Assembly (NCBI GenBank): GCA_020912385.1 | Contig: CP087211.1 | Location: 930,001-994,000, forward strand | Direction of reading: 5' to 3' | DNA length: 64,000 nt | From: Neofusicoccum parvum | Lineage: Eukaryota; Ascomycota; Dothideomycetes; Botryosphaeriales; Botryosphaeriaceae | Shown here: positions 11,344 through 23,452 of the stretch, in pieces | Layout of the letters: each line of letters opens with the position of its first letter | Position numbering within the stretch: position 1 is the first letter of the stretch | Translations under genes and position numbers: made by a program | The notes under the pieces: generated by a model | Told to the model about the DNA's origin: nothing | The model's input: the letters and a program-made list of their open reading frames with translations, nothing else | Database searches by the model: none

Positions 11344-12484
11344 ATGACTCGCGTCTTGCTCACCGGTGGCAGCGGCTTCATTGCCGCGCATGTTCTCGAC
11401 ACCTTGTTGAAGCGCGGGTGGGTAGCTAGCTCCACCAACATCCGCCAATCACTCTGCTCACAGATAACATAGCCACTCCGTCGTCACTACCGTCCGTAGC
11501 CAAGAGAAGGCCAACAAGATTAAGGAAGCCCACGCCAGCTACGGCAAGGACAAGCTCGACTTCTCCATCGTCGAGGATATTGCTGTCGAGGGCGCTTTTG
11601 ACGAGGCAGTCAAGTCGACTCCGCCCTTCGAGGCCGTCATTCACACCGCAAGCCCTTTCCACTTCAATGTCACCGATGTCCAGAAGCAGCTTCTTGACCC
11701 CGCAATCATTGGCACGACTGGCATTCTGAAGTCGATCAAGAAGAGCGCCCCGACTGTGAAGAAGGTCGTCATCACTTCGTCTTTCGCCGCCATTGTGAAT
11801 CCCCACAAGGGCTCCTGGCCAGAACACACCTACTCTGAGAGCGACTGGAACCCTCTGACGCATGAGGAGGCGCTGAAGGACCCGGCAAATGGATACAGAG
11901 GTAGGATTTCTTGTCCCTTGTGTACTGCCGATGGATTTACTGACTTTCAGGGTGCAGCCAGCAAGACGTTCGCTGAGCGTGCCGCTTGGGACTTCCTGGA
12001 GAAGGAGAAGCCGAACTTCACGATCGCGACAATCAACCCGCCATTTGTCTTCGGACCCATCGTGCACTACCTGAATTCGCTCGATGCCCTGAACACCTCC
12101 AACCAGCGCATCGGCAATTTCATCCTCGGCAAATTCAAGGACGAGATCCCGCCGACTGGCACCTACATTTGGATTGATGTGCGGGACCTGGCACTGGGCC
12201 ATGTCAAGGCCATCGAACTGCCAGAAGCGGACAACAAGAGGTTCTTCTTCACCTCGGGCTACTTCACCAACAAGGAGTTGGCAGAGATCATCAGGAAGAA
12301 CTTCCCCGAGTACAAGGACAAGTTGCCCGGCCCGGAGGTAACTGGCCCGGGCGTCGACTACCCCACCGAAGGCGTCTACAAGATCGACAACAAGAGGACG
12401 AAGGAGATTCTGGGCATCGAGTTCACGCCGTTCGAGAAGACAGTAGTAGACACTGTCAACTCTCTCAAGGCTGTGGGCGCATGA
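11344..12484 (+). CDS. NAD(P)H-dependent ketoreductase, GRE2/dihydroflavonol-reductase-like
   Basis: Extended short-chain dehydrogenase that would reduce carbonyl substrates (methylglyoxal, isovaleraldehyde or similar ketones) with NADPH in the cytosol. Exons 11344-11417, 11473-11900, 11958-12484; 342 aa, normal for the family. Rossmann motif TGGSGFIAAH at residues 7-16, VVTTVR next strand, HTASPF, SSFAAI, and the catalytic YxxxK in GYRASK, which is split by the second intron. That intron must use the acceptor at 11957: the earlier AG at 11950 would break the frame and the YRASKTFAE motif. The unspliced frame also reads through, so naive gene calling would retain 19 false residues. The exact substrate is unknown. 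Confidence 0.9.
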
Positions 12485-13498
12485 ACAACATGAGATGATA
12501 GACAGACAAGTATGTAAAAAAGGATAGACGGATATTTCTGCTATTCAAATCTCCATGACGTCCTGGAGCTACTTGAGGAGCAATATGACGTGCTTGCGCC
12601 CTAGCCATTCCGTCCATCGGAACCACCAGCAGTCTCCGTGTATGAATTGCTACACTTCTGCATCCGAACAACACTCACGCCCCACATATGACAGTTCAGC
12701 CGCCGCGTTCGCTGTGAATGTATCTCGCACGTCGCACCGTACCGCTTGTCTCACGAAGTTGGGGAGGGTATAACCTGAAGACCATGATCTTTACTCAAGT
12801 TAGCAGAGGTACACAGAAGATACTTTTGAAAACGTGAGTTTGAGTTGCTGGGTCAGACTGTTGAGCTTGAATTGGTTGAATAAATCATGGATGACTCATA
12901 GTTACGGTTTGAAGTAGATTTCATCATATGCGAGGGGAGTGATTGGAGGTTGGAATTCTTACCTTGTATGAAAGACCGCGCGTGGGATTGCGAGCTACAT
13001 TAGTGGCAAGAAGACTCAGCGTTCCTAGCATGAAAGATGCGTCGTGAGCCTCTGTAGAAGTAGAAGTAGAGGTTCCGTCTGGCGCAAAGATTCCAGTGGC
13101 GAGGGCACCTCCGCGAATGCGCAGGTATGCGCTGTGACGCAGTCAGGTGGTCACCTGTGCCTGCGCGTAGCTAAGTCCTCCATGAGGACGCATATGGAAA
13201 GCTTCCGCCAGCCAAGTCCTTGGGTCGGTTGTCCTCGCAGAAAGTTGGTGAATCTGGACGGGAGAGGCTGCAAGCGCGCAGAATTTCAAGAGGCTCGGCG
13301 GCCGAATTTACCCGGCGCGTGGGCCCGCAGAAGACGTGAGGGAAGCAGCCCCACCAAGCAAGACCCCCCACGACAACAAGCAGATTCGGGCCTCAACTTC
13401 GACAACCACCGCCTGACACTACCACTTCCTCTCGCCTCTTACTCTCTCTATCACCCCACCTTCAGTTTCGCAGCCGATTCACCCTCCTCCAAGCAAAA
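12485..13498. other. Intergenic region upstream of NTF2
   Basis: No gene recognised. It contains the 3' end of the ketoreductase and the promoter of NTF2, with a C/T-rich tract around 13410-13470 directly before the start, typical of highly expressed fungal genes. Confidence 0.5.
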
Positions 13499-14208
13499 AT
13501 GGCCGGTCAGTATCGCACAGTGCTCGCCGTGTTTTCCGGCCTTGCGGGGCTAACATGACCTGGCCGCAGACTTCCAGAACATCGCGAGTACGTACCCATC
13601 CAGACCATCGCAAGGCTGGCTCATGTCGCACTTGACGCGACACCAAGTCCGATCGGCGCAGCAGGACTGACAGTCGCGCAGCCCAGTTCGTCCAGTTCTA
13701 CTACAAGACGTTCGATGAGAACAGGTCTGGGCTTGCGTCGCTTTACGTACGTCAGCAACCGGATACACACGAGGCTATACAGAGGCAGCGGCTGACGGAA
13801 ACATGCAGCGCGACCAATCCATGTTCACCTTTGAGTCGCAGGCCATCCAGGGAACCGGTGGCATCGTGGACAAGCTGGTGGTAAGCATCCGCCACTCGTC
13901 TGATCTGCTCTGTGCCCCGCACTGACAACATGCGCTGCAGAACCTTCCCTTCCAGAAGGTCGCTCACCAGGTCGCCACCCTGGATGCCCAGCCGGCCAGC
14001 GAGGACGGCAGCATTCTTGTCCTGGTCACCGGTGCTCTGCTGGTAAGTCACAGCTGCCTGCGACTTTTCGGGCACGCGCTGACGGATTTTGTAGGTCGAC
14101 GAGGAGCAACGCCCCATGAGCTACACTCAGGCTTTCCAGCTCCGCCCCGACGGTGCTGGCAGCTACTTCGTCTTCAACGACGTCTTCCGCCTCGTCTACG
14201 CCGCATAG
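13499..14208 (+). CDS. NTF2: Nuclear transport factor 2
   Basis: Imports RanGDP into the nucleus by binding it and FxFG nucleoporins; works as a homodimer at the pore. Six exons: 13499-13505, 13570-13587, 13682-13746, 13809-13880, 13941-14042, 14095-14208, total 125 aa, the exact usual size. The first exon is only 7 nt (ATGGCCG) and joins to make MADFQNIA. Recognisable family segments are FVQFYYKTFDENRSGLASLY, SMFTFESQAIQG, LPFQKVAHQVATLDAQP and the C-terminal GSYFVFNDVFRLVYAA. All introns are GT..AG and in phase. Gene structure rich in short introns is common for this family in filamentous fungi. Confidence 0.96.
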
Positions 14209-15009
14209 ATTGCTCCTTGAGCAGAGAATTTGGAGGGCGGCATGGCGATTGGTTTACGAAGCAATGCAGAACATGCTAGCTGCGGCCGCGTGCATTTAGG
14301 AGGCTAGTGAATGACAGTAGCCAGAGGAGGATCTCTTGGACATACCCCGCGTAACTAGTATGGACGGTGCTGCAGCGATGTCGTGAATGTGGTGCAACTT
14401 GTGGTCCAACCTGGGGTGTCCAGGGTGCCAGCCCTGCAGAGCATGCGCTGCAGCCTGGAGCAGAGTGTGGCCGCGTTGTGAATTGTGGAGCCTGCGGAGG
14501 AACACAGCCAAAAACCTCGCGGACCCTGGCCGTGATGACGAGGGGCAGCCGTGTATTTTTTGCCTGACGCATTGGCGGCGGCGCTGAAACGCATGTTAAT
14601 TGCTGGAATTCGCGAGGGCCACTCGCTTCGCCGTGTTCGCATCGCCTGCAATCCTGGTCGGGTGGCACTGGTCGGGACGCGACTGCCGTGGCTGAGTCTG
14701 AGCTGCTGCGGCAGGGTCTCGCGCTCCCGAAACAATCCATCGATTCGTATACACCAGGCCACAACACCATCTTCACCAGCCGCATGCCCGTTGCCTAAAC
14801 CAACCTCCACCGCACCCAAGTCGCTGGCCTTAAGCAGTCGCACGTCCACAGCTGTCCCGCCATCCTCGCCCACATTTCAACCCCTGCAACAAGCGATCAA
14901 CATCTCGCACGGAGCTTCAGGATCGACACCCAACGGCGCCCACAAACTGAGCATCACTCCACGGTCGTCCCGCCGCCATCGCAATCGAATACCCCGCTAG
15001 CCAGACAGC
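14209..15009. other. Intergenic: NTF2 3' end and TVP18 promoter
   Basis: Tandem same-strand spacing. No gene recognised; the frames present overlap in several phases on both strands and reflect GC content. Confidence 0.5.
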
Positions 15010-15820
15010 ATGACTTTCAGCGAGGAGCTCAAGTCCAGGAACTTCAGTGAGTCCACGTCGCCGAGCTGGCGCAGCCGAAGCGAGCGCTTTCTGACACGTT
15101 GATCATAGGTATATACGGACAATGGTGGGTACCAGCCGTCCCCTCTGCGACAATCGCTCTTCCCGTCGTCCCTCCAGCCCAAACACACGGCCTCGCGATG
15201 CAGCCTGAGCTGCAAGACGGCCACCTACACATGCGCGCAGCGGAGCTTCTCGCCGGGCTCCGAGAGCGGAGGAGCTCAGCAGGCTGTACCGTCGACTGCC
15301 CCCCTGCGGCTGAAGGAGCGCGACACATAGCAGAGATACAAGCGGCTGACAGCGATGTAGGACCGGCATACTGTGTGTGATCCTGTGCTTCGCCATGGGC
15401 ATCGCCAACATCTTCAGCGGCTTCCCCGCCATCATCTTCAGCATCATATGCCTGTGAGTTCGAATCCGCCGCGCCAAGCTTCAAGCCGCCCGAACCGCAG
15501 CTGACTGAGGTCTGATTAGGGCATATGCACCGATCATCTTCTTTGTTGAAGTGGCATTCCTGCTGAAGCTCCCCATCTGGTCCGAGGGCTTCCGTAGCTT
15601 CTTCCGCCGCCTCCAGGAGAACTGGCCCCGCATCATCATGTACCTGGTCATGAGCATCGTCCAGTGGATCAGCCTGGTCGGCGGAGCCACCAGCTTGATT
15701 GTGCCGGCCATCTTCCTCCTGTTCGCGGGTCTCTTCTACCTGCTCGCCGCGGTCAAGCACCAGGAGTTCCAGAGCAGCAAGATCCTGGGCGGACAGGGCG
15801 TTGCTCAGATGATCATCTAA
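15010..15820 (+). CDS. TVP18: Golgi membrane protein TVP18
   Basis: Small multi-pass protein of late Golgi/Tlg2-containing vesicles with a role in membrane trafficking. Exons 15010-15046, 15109-15124, 15361-15453, 15520-15820; 148 aa, the family size. The 16-nt second exon supplies IYGQW between NFS and TGILCVIL. Four membrane segments are visible: about residues 19-36 (ILCVILCFAMGIANIF), 42-60 (IIFSIICLAYAPIIFF), 84-103 (IIMYLVMSIVQWISLVG) and 108-125 (LIVPAIFLLFAGLFYLL). The 236-nt second intron is unusually long for this genome. The end HQEFQSSKILGGQGVAQMII matches the conserved family tail. Confidence 0.93.
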
Positions 15821-17145
15821 GCGTGGAAACCTTCGGCTGGCACGCTCGTGCGGAGGCTAGGAAATTGCGCGGCCGTTTCTAGGCCTTGGGCAGGGTATAC
15901 AGCTCGATGTAATTTTGGGTTTGGATGCTCGACGGAGCACGTCGCAGTATTTACTGGGTGACTCGGCTTCGATCTGCGGAGTTTTATTGCTTCTTGGGGT
16001 CCTATCCGTAGCAGGACACAGGCGTTACTGGAATTATATCCGGCAAAAGCGAGAGTTGATAGGAGGAGCTTATGATACCTGCGGGGACTTGTTGTCATAG
16101 TTGTTTGTTTGTCAGTATGGCCTAAGGCGGAATGCATTTCCATTGCGCGGAGTTCGAATCACATAGCGGTGCGTGTCACGGTGGCGGGCGCAACGATTCT
16201 AGCGCACGAAGGCTCGACACGCCGCACGGCATGCGAGGAGGCGGTGACCCATGGGCGTCGTGGCAGGCTTGGGCGCTCAGCTCAGCTCAGCTCAACGCAC
16301 GCGGAGCTGTCGTGATTGCGGGCATGGTCACGAACCGCGGGCGCGCAGGCGCACCCTTGCTAGCCCGCGGCGGTTGGCCGGGACGCAGTGCTGGGGGTGA
16401 CGATGGCAGCGCTCAGGAACGGGTTTCTGGCCCTCACGTGGCGGCTGGATCGCGGGGGTGGCGCGTCGACGGCGGCATCACGATGAGCGGCAGAGCCTTC
16501 AGGGCGCAGCAAACTTGGCAGTGGGTCTGGCGGGCGTTCTCTGCGTTCTCGAAGCGTTGAGCGGCGGGCGACGCGATACGCGCCTGCGAATGAGAGGCCG
16601 GGCATTTGCAGCGTTGAACTGGCAGAGGACTGACCGGCGCGCTGAGGGCGGGCGTATGCATGCAAAATGCCGCAGCCCGCGGCCAATGACGCCGGTGATG
16701 CACGCTGGGCCTCGATCTGACCAGCACCCCCAGCACCCGGCGTCACAGCGCAGTCAGTTCACATAAAGACAACGCCCGCCAACCTTGCACGCCCTTGCGC
16801 CGCCCTCATTGCCGTGCTTCCTCTGCCTGCTTGCTCTGCATCTCTGCGTCTCTGCGGCTCCCCTTCTCCTGTCCGCCGCTTCCCCGTCTTCGGTAAGTGC
16901 CCAGCGCTTTGTCCGCGCCCTCTCCTGCCGCTAGCTCCATGCATGCACCTGGCACTGGCACCTGGCACCTGGCACCTGGCTCCCGGCTCGGTCCTGCACG
17001 AGAACTCTACCTTTCAGCTGCTCAATTCTGCCATCGTATCCCATCCTCGGCCCCGAGCGCCGCGCAGCTCCTACAGTGCTGACCCAGCCTCTACCGCAGT
17101 ATTTCATTGCACACACCACCTCCAACCAGCACATTCCCACCCACC
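15821..17145. other. Intergenic region upstream of AIM21
   Basis: No gene recognised in 1.3 kb. It holds short direct repeats (CTCAG units near 16276-16295 and GGCACCT units near 16948-16980) and the presumed AIM21 promoter. Confidence 0.5.
16948..16980. repeat. Short tandem GGCACCT repeat
   Basis: A seven-base unit, GGCACCT, is repeated several times with one variant unit, about 170 bp before the AIM21 start. It probably lies in the leader or promoter; a function is not evident. Confidence 0.75.
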
Positions 17146-20100
17146 ATGGCAGCCCCATCGATACCGCAGCGTCCGGCCCGCTCTCAGCAGAGCCAGAACG
17201 TGCCCACCATCGCCGGCGATATCCCCAAGATCCCGCCGCGCCCGAAACGCAACATCGAGCGCTCCGTCTCGCCCAATCGGGACTCCTTCGCCCGCTCGCC
17301 TCTGAACGACCCCAGCTTCGTCAATGGCTCCAGCAAATCCAGCAAGAGGCTCTCCTCCTCTGATCTCCCCGCTCGCCCTCCCAGCGTCACTCTGCCGTCG
17401 ATTGGCCAGGAGGGCAGCGAATACGCGAGTCTCGAGACTCCGCCAGCCGATGAGGAGACTGCCCCGAGGCAGACCCGCGACGCGGAGGGCCTGAAGCTGT
17501 ACGCTCCCACGGCAGAAATGCCCCAGTCGACAGCCCGCTCGAGAATCGCCGCCGTTACCCGCACCGACTCCGAAGCGGCTGCTGCTGCTGGCTTCGGAAG
17601 ACCTTCGTCGCACGGAAGAACCCCTTCACACGGGAGGACTCCCTCGCAATCGGATACCGACCGCCCTACAAGGACGAGCTCGTCCACTGGGCGACCTTCC
17701 CGCCCGCAGTCGCTTTACAACAACGGCGACGAGGAGCATGGCATTCCCGAGATTGGTCTCCAGGTGCCCATGTACCCCAATGCCGGAGATGTCCAGGCTC
17801 CTACGCCCTCGAACTCCAGCATGCCCGCCACTGGCATCGGCTTCTTCAACAGCGGAGCGCAAAGGCATCACACCCGCTCCAAGAGCGGCCGGGAAGTTTT
17901 CCACGGCCCTCCTGGCAGCTACGGCATGCACGGCCACGGCGTCAAGCCGCAAGACGACTTCGAGAGGCAGTGGTATGCCAAGCATCCCGATGATGCGCAG
18001 CGCGAGGCCCGGGGCGAGTACGGGCCCGCTATCCAGGACAACAGGAAGGATTGGGCTCTGAGCAGCGAGGAGCTCAACAAGCTTGTTCAAGACAGCGCAG
18101 CGCGTGGCGTTGGAATGGGTAAGCTATTGCTAGCATGTTAGGTCGACCGCGACCTCCGGCAAACTAATCATCAACTCAGGTGCCTCCCCTGGCGCAATTG
18201 GTACTCCTGCCGAGGAGATTGGCTACATCGCCACGGAAGAATATGCATCGCGCATGGCCTCCCCCCGACCGCAATCCAAGACTCCCACCAAGGAGCGCAA
18301 GAGCAGCTCCCAGACACACGCCGAGTCCCCTCTTCGCAAGATGAACTTCCCTGATAACGTCATGGACAAGAACACGTCTGCTATCGAGGCCGACGAGGAA
18401 GACGTGATTCACGTCGACCATCCCACTAATGAGCGAAGCAAGATTCACGGCGGAGGTCCTGAAGCCGAGAATCTTGGTGTCGATGGTGGAAACACTGATG
18501 CCCGTGGCGGGGTTTTTACTGAGGAAGGCCATGGCGCACCTATTCTTGCCTCAGATGAGTTGGAGAGGCACAAGACTCCTGGTGCCGAGTACATGCAACC
18601 AGCCGTGCCGACTGAGTTGGAACGTGAGCGTAGGTTAAGCCAGGAAGCTGACAGTCATCGCCGCTCCGGCAGTCGCTCGACCAGCCGCCCCACCAGTGGT
18701 GTGGGTCTTTCTCGTTGGAAGAGCCAGGGAGATGACGATCGCACGGGAACTCCCCTTGACAACGTGAAAGAGTACGAACCGCTCTTCCCTGAGGACGACG
18801 AGAAGAAGCCTACGCAGAAACCCGTGACAGCTGCCGATAAACTGAAGCGTCCCGATCTTGCCCGTCACCATTTCCCTAGCCAAGACGTTTGGGAGGACAC
18901 TCCGAGCAGTTTACAGCTGCAAACTGAGGTTGAGACGCCTGAAATCCCCGATGAGCCGCAATCTGCCACCACATCGCTTCAGTCATCTCAAATTCTCGAG
19001 AAGCCGGAAGACAACAAGGAACATGAAGCCGAGGCTGCACCCAAGGAAGAGGAGCACAGCTTCCTCCCGGACCATCATAACCGCTCAAGCAAACCTCGCT
19101 TCAACAAGGATATTCTTGGTGATATGCCGGCCCGCCCTGGCATGCAGCAAAGATTTCCTAGCCAGGACATCTGGGAAGACACCCCAGACCACCATCAATT
19201 GGTAACGGAGGTCCAGGCTCCTCAGACTGACGAAATAGAGAGTCCGGTTGAACCCAAGTCTGCTGTGGAAGAGCGCCCTCAGGTCCCAGCTCGTCCCCTC
19301 GTTCCCTCGCGACCAGCAGGGCGTTCGAAGCTGAGCGAGAGCCAATCAAATTCACCGCTTGAGAAGAAGGCGCCCACCATTCCTGAACGTCCGAAGCCGC
19401 AGGTGCCAGCGCGTCCTCCCAAGCCTGGTCACAAGGCTTCTGACGAACAAGTGCCGCTTTCGAAGGTCACTTCCGGTGGAAGCACTGGCAGTGAAGAGAC
19501 CGGAGTCGCTTCTGCGAAGCCCAAGCCCCCTGTTCCCTCGCGTCCTGGTGGTAGCAAGATCGCAGCCTTGAAAGCTGGTTTCTTAAGTGATCTGAACAGT
19601 CGTCTGCAACTCGGTCCCCAAGCTCCTAAGCCTAAGAAGGAAGAAGCGGAGGAGAAGGAAGAGCAGCAAGTGAAGGCCCCCCTGGCAGATGCTCGAAAGG
19701 GGCGTGCCAGGGGTCCTGCTCGCAGGAAGCCTGCTGCGTCCCCGGCAGCGGCCGTCGCTACTGACTCCGCGGAGAAAAAGTCGGAGCAAATTCTCTCAAT
19801 CGGCACCATCCAGACTGTTTTCTCTATCTCTGATGATGGTGATCTCCAAGTTGCTTCGTCAAAACCTGCACAGGAGAAGTCCGAGGCTGTCGAGGAGAAG
19901 GAGCCGGAATTGACTCGGGAGAAGATTCCCGAGGCCGCTGAGCTGTCGATTGCTACTCAAGTTCCAGCTGACCCCAAGCCTGCTCCCAGCGACTCTCCCG
20001 CCGAACCAGAGCTCGAGCCTGAAATTCCCAAGGCAGGCGAGACGGAAGCCACCCGGATTAACCCTGATTTGGTTACTGAAGCAGAGGAGAAGGAGACGGA

Positions 20101-20317
20101 GCTTGCGCCTACTACATCGAAGTCTTCTGACTCTGCTGCGCAGACCGGCCAGCAGGACGTTGAGATTCCGAAGGCAGAAGGCGGTGTTGAGAAGCTTACT
20201 GCATATGTTGGCGGTAGGGCCCCAGAGGAGGGGACCGTCGTTGTTAAGGACGGTGTTGAGACCGTCGGCGATGCTGACGGCAAGCATGAGATTGAGCAGA
20301 CCGGTCCCGGCATCTGA
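17146..20317 (+). CDS. AIM21: AIM21-like actin-patch/mitochondrial inheritance protein
   Basis: Long disordered adaptor; the yeast relative acts at cortical actin patches and affects mitochondrial motility. Exons 17146-18118 and 18180-20317 give 1,036 aa. The start MAAPSIPQRPARSQQ was chosen over an upstream in-frame Met at 17107 because PxIPxRPxR begins the family. Proline/arginine motifs (IPPRP, PARPLVPSRPAGR, PVPSRPGGSK) are probable SH3 ligands. Two copies of the family signature FPSQDxWEDTP lie about 90 residues apart (coding near 18870-18900 and 19150-19180), each followed by a short TEVxxP segment. The region SKIAALKAGFLSDLNSRLQLGPQ is the conserved C-terminal core. Acidic low-complexity sequence fills the rest. 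Confidence 0.85.
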
Positions 20318-20732
20318 GGTGTTGGAAGACAAGACAGGTTGCATGGAGATGAGCAGTGGTTGCTAGTAAAAATATATTGAAGGTGATGATCTTTCCGATC
20401 AGTAAAATTAGAGTTAATTGATTGTTCTTTGTGTGCGATGCTAAAATTCAGCGCTCCAAGCCTTGTCACCTGTTTGCGTTATGGTCGCGGATGCCCAATA
20501 TGGGAATCATGAGAGGCAGGTCACCACGCAGGTTCCTTCCCTGTACTCTAAGACGCCAGATCGGTGGCTTTTCGTTTCCTTCCCAAGCTAGACCGTTTCT
20601 TCTTCATTGCAACAACGGCCTATCTCATTGTTACGAGCACCGCATTTACATATTCCTTGTTATGTTGGTAATGTCCGAGGCATTTTAGGATATCGGCCTG
20701 GTTTCCCATCTGCGTCGTCTCACGGTTTCCTT
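20318..20732. other. Intergenic region between AIM21 and the helicase-like gene
   Basis: About 415 bp on the same strand, AT-richer than its neighbours. It holds the AIM21 3' end and presumed promoter; an in-frame Met at 20607 is an alternative start for the next gene. Confidence 0.5.
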
Positions 20733-23452
20733 ATGGCGCTTAGGAGTAAAAAAAGAAACCTGAACCGTCACACGCCCTACAGACCTTCGCCACTGCGGCA
20801 GGTTGTTTCCGCGTCGTCGCCGTCCCCGGAGCTGGCCAGCTTGTCCCAGTCACCGTCTTTCCAACCCGACTCATCCAGCCACGGACCCAGCCCCTCCGGT
20901 TCCAGGAACCACAACTCCGATAACGAGCAGTTAGAGTCGAATAGCGAAGGATCTGAAACAGAGAAAGAAAACACGCTTGTCAATGGGTCGACGATCATCG
21001 CGCACAATCTTGTCAAGCTAGGGACCCCATTAAAGAAACCCAAAGAGAAGAAGATGTTTAGTCTCATTTCAAAGTACACCCCTTGGATCTGCATGCTCCC
21101 TTCCCTAGGCCGCCCCTCCTGCAAGCCCGCAAAGCTGATACGGTACCGCAGTGCTCTCGACAAGGGCTGGAACGTCATCGTTGACAAGCCGCTCAGCTAC
21201 GACGAGACCGTCGCCATTTATCTCGCGCTCTGTGGCAAGGTCCTTCTGAGGTTGAAGCTTTCCGGAGAGCTACCAAATGTGGTTGGCAACGAGCAAGAAG
21301 ACCCACGCAAGGCTGGCATTGATTACTCCAATGCCATTGCAAACGCCGAGCCAACAGGCGATCTGACGCACATTTTGTTTCCTGACGCAGAGTTAATCGA
21401 TGTTGAGGCAGCGAGAAGGGCGCTGGAAAATTGTGGTGGAAGTGATGGCAGCAAAACGGGGATGAAGGCGGCTGTGGCCATCAGTGATGACGAACACTTC
21501 AGTATGGTAGAAAAAGAGAAAGAGAAGGGACCTGCAATCGTCATTGACTCTGATTCCAGCAGTGACAGCGAGGATGATCTACCCCTTACGCAGAAGAACG
21601 GCCCCCAGAATGGAAAGGCCAATGGCAAGGGCACATTCGTGAATCGTAGCCCTGGCGTGGGCGACAGCAAACCCCGAGCGGGCAATCCTCCCTCGTTCCT
21701 TTCGACGGCTGCGACTGGTGATTATCAGGCCAATGACGATAATAGCGATAGCGAGGATGATATTCCCCTTGCTCACTGGAACAGGCTACAGAATAGGGGC
21801 CGCTCAACTGCCAAAAACAATGGTCAAGAAGCTTGCTCGAACAACAACATCCAGCAGAGGGGCAGCAGTGGATATCAAAACAGGAGCTCTACCTTTGAGG
21901 CTTGGATCAAGACTACGAAAAACTATGGTAAAAGTCACAGCAGCAAAATGGAGGAGAACTTCAATTGTCAAAAGAAGCTGAAGAACAGCGGCCGCTTGGT
22001 TAGAAAAGACCGTCGGAGCAACAAAAGCTCTCACCCATACGACAAGAACAGCAGCCTGGATAATACTCTTTCTTTCCCATCTACCATTGAGAGTCACTCG
22101 AATGGCAGAGCTGACAGTCCGATGGATTGTTCAACTATCACCGAAAGGAATATCCAAGACCTGAGTATCCCGAAAGGAAATAATCGCACCCATCCCTCCA
22201 TTGGACCAGATACCTTCATGCCAGGTATTCTTCCCACGGATGCACAAAATCAAAACAGGCCTCGAAAAAGCTCCCAAACCATCCAAAAACCCAACTGGCA
22301 AGGACAAAGCCCACTCAGAATTCGAATTTTGTTTCTATGCTCCAGTCCTGACCTCGCAATTCGGACCTACGATATTTTACGAGCACTCCTAAGGGGTGTA
22401 GGCCTGAGCATCTCTCTCGCAATTCATTCGGACAAGTTTTCGGCGCAAGTCCAAGAGATCAGCAGGGGATGCCATATCCTGGTAGCGGAGCCCCGTCGGT
22501 TTTTCTCTCTGGCGACCGCGCTTCTAATCAAGAAGGTCCCTGTCGTTTTCATGGAAGATGCAAACGTGCTTTTTGGGGCCACTTTAGGAAAGGTGGTGAA
22601 AGATCTGAAGACCCAAAGCATGTATTCATGGCCTCATCAAGCCCCTTGGTTCATCTTCCCCAGCGACACAGCCAGCACACAGACACAACCACAGATCCTT
22701 GCCATTTACCATCGACCAGGCTAACATTCGGCGTAGATAGGGTCGATGACCAAACGCAGTTTTTCCTATTCGGACCCTGGTGGGACCAACACGAGCTCAA
22801 TTTGGCAGAGCAATTTCTCAACTCCCGCGAGCCAAATAGCAAGAAGCTGGTTCACCACACGGGAAAGGCCTTCTTCAACCCTAAAGTCAAATACCCAAAG
22901 CACGACCTCAAATCCCGGCGGCCTGAAAATCTGAAACACCTCTTCGACAAACTCGGCAACGTGCAGGCGGACCGCAAAGCCAAGATACTGATTTTGTGCC
23001 AGAGCCACGGAATCGTCGATGCTCTGTGGCGGCACGTCAGCACGCGGGGTGTTGCCAAGCGCACGCACCTGACCGATCGCATCGAGCGCGACAGCATCGT
23101 GCACCAGTGGGACCAAGGGATGCTCCGCGCGCTGGTGACAACGGAGGATCTCGCGGAGGGGCTGACGATGCGGGGGGTGACGGAGGTGGTGCACTGGGAG
23201 CTGCCGAGGCACGAAAACTTGAACGTGGCGGAGTGGAAGTACGTCAGGGGGATGGACCGCGTGAGGGATGAGGTGGAGCGGACGTCTGTGTTCTTCGCCG
23301 ACGAGGACGTCGACCTGTTCCAGCTCGTGGCCAAGGTTGCGACGGGGTTTCTGCAAGGTGGAAATCTCAAGGCGCACCACGCGTGGGTGTACAGGTCGTA
23401 CATGAGGCGGGAGTGGGGTTTAGCGGTCGAGGAGAAGCCGAAGTGGAGGTAA
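20733..23452 (+). CDS. Degenerate DEAD-box-like helicase with apparent frameshift
   Basis: The first frame (20733-22721) encodes a Ser/Asp-rich disordered N-terminus with two copies of an acidic DNSDSEDD(I/L)PL-type motif, then a RecA-like lobe whose DEAD-box motifs are eroded: no Walker A lysine loop, AEPRRF for motif Ib, MEDA in place of DEAD, SDTA (22662-22673) for SAT. The second lobe is in the +2 frame (open from 22469 to 23452): LILCQSH (motif IV), ALVTTEDLAEGLTMRGVTEVVHWELP (motif V) and YVRGMDRVRDE instead of HRxGRxGR. The two frames must join between 22674 and 22735. I find no GT..AG intron there that keeps motif III, so this is a genuine frameshift, a sequencing error or an unusual intron. 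ATPase activity is unlikely. The start at MALRSKKRN (20733) is preferred to 20607. Confidence 0.65.

Noticed and set aside
11901..11950. Shorter 50-nt second intron in the ketoreductase
   Set aside because: It breaks the frame; the acceptor at 11957 restores the catalytic YRASK.
22625..22674. Candidate intron in the helicase-like gene (GTATTC to GACACAG) that would repair the frame
   Set aside because: It would delete the motif III equivalent (SDTA) and the preceding conserved strand, so a frameshift explains the data better; cDNA would decide.
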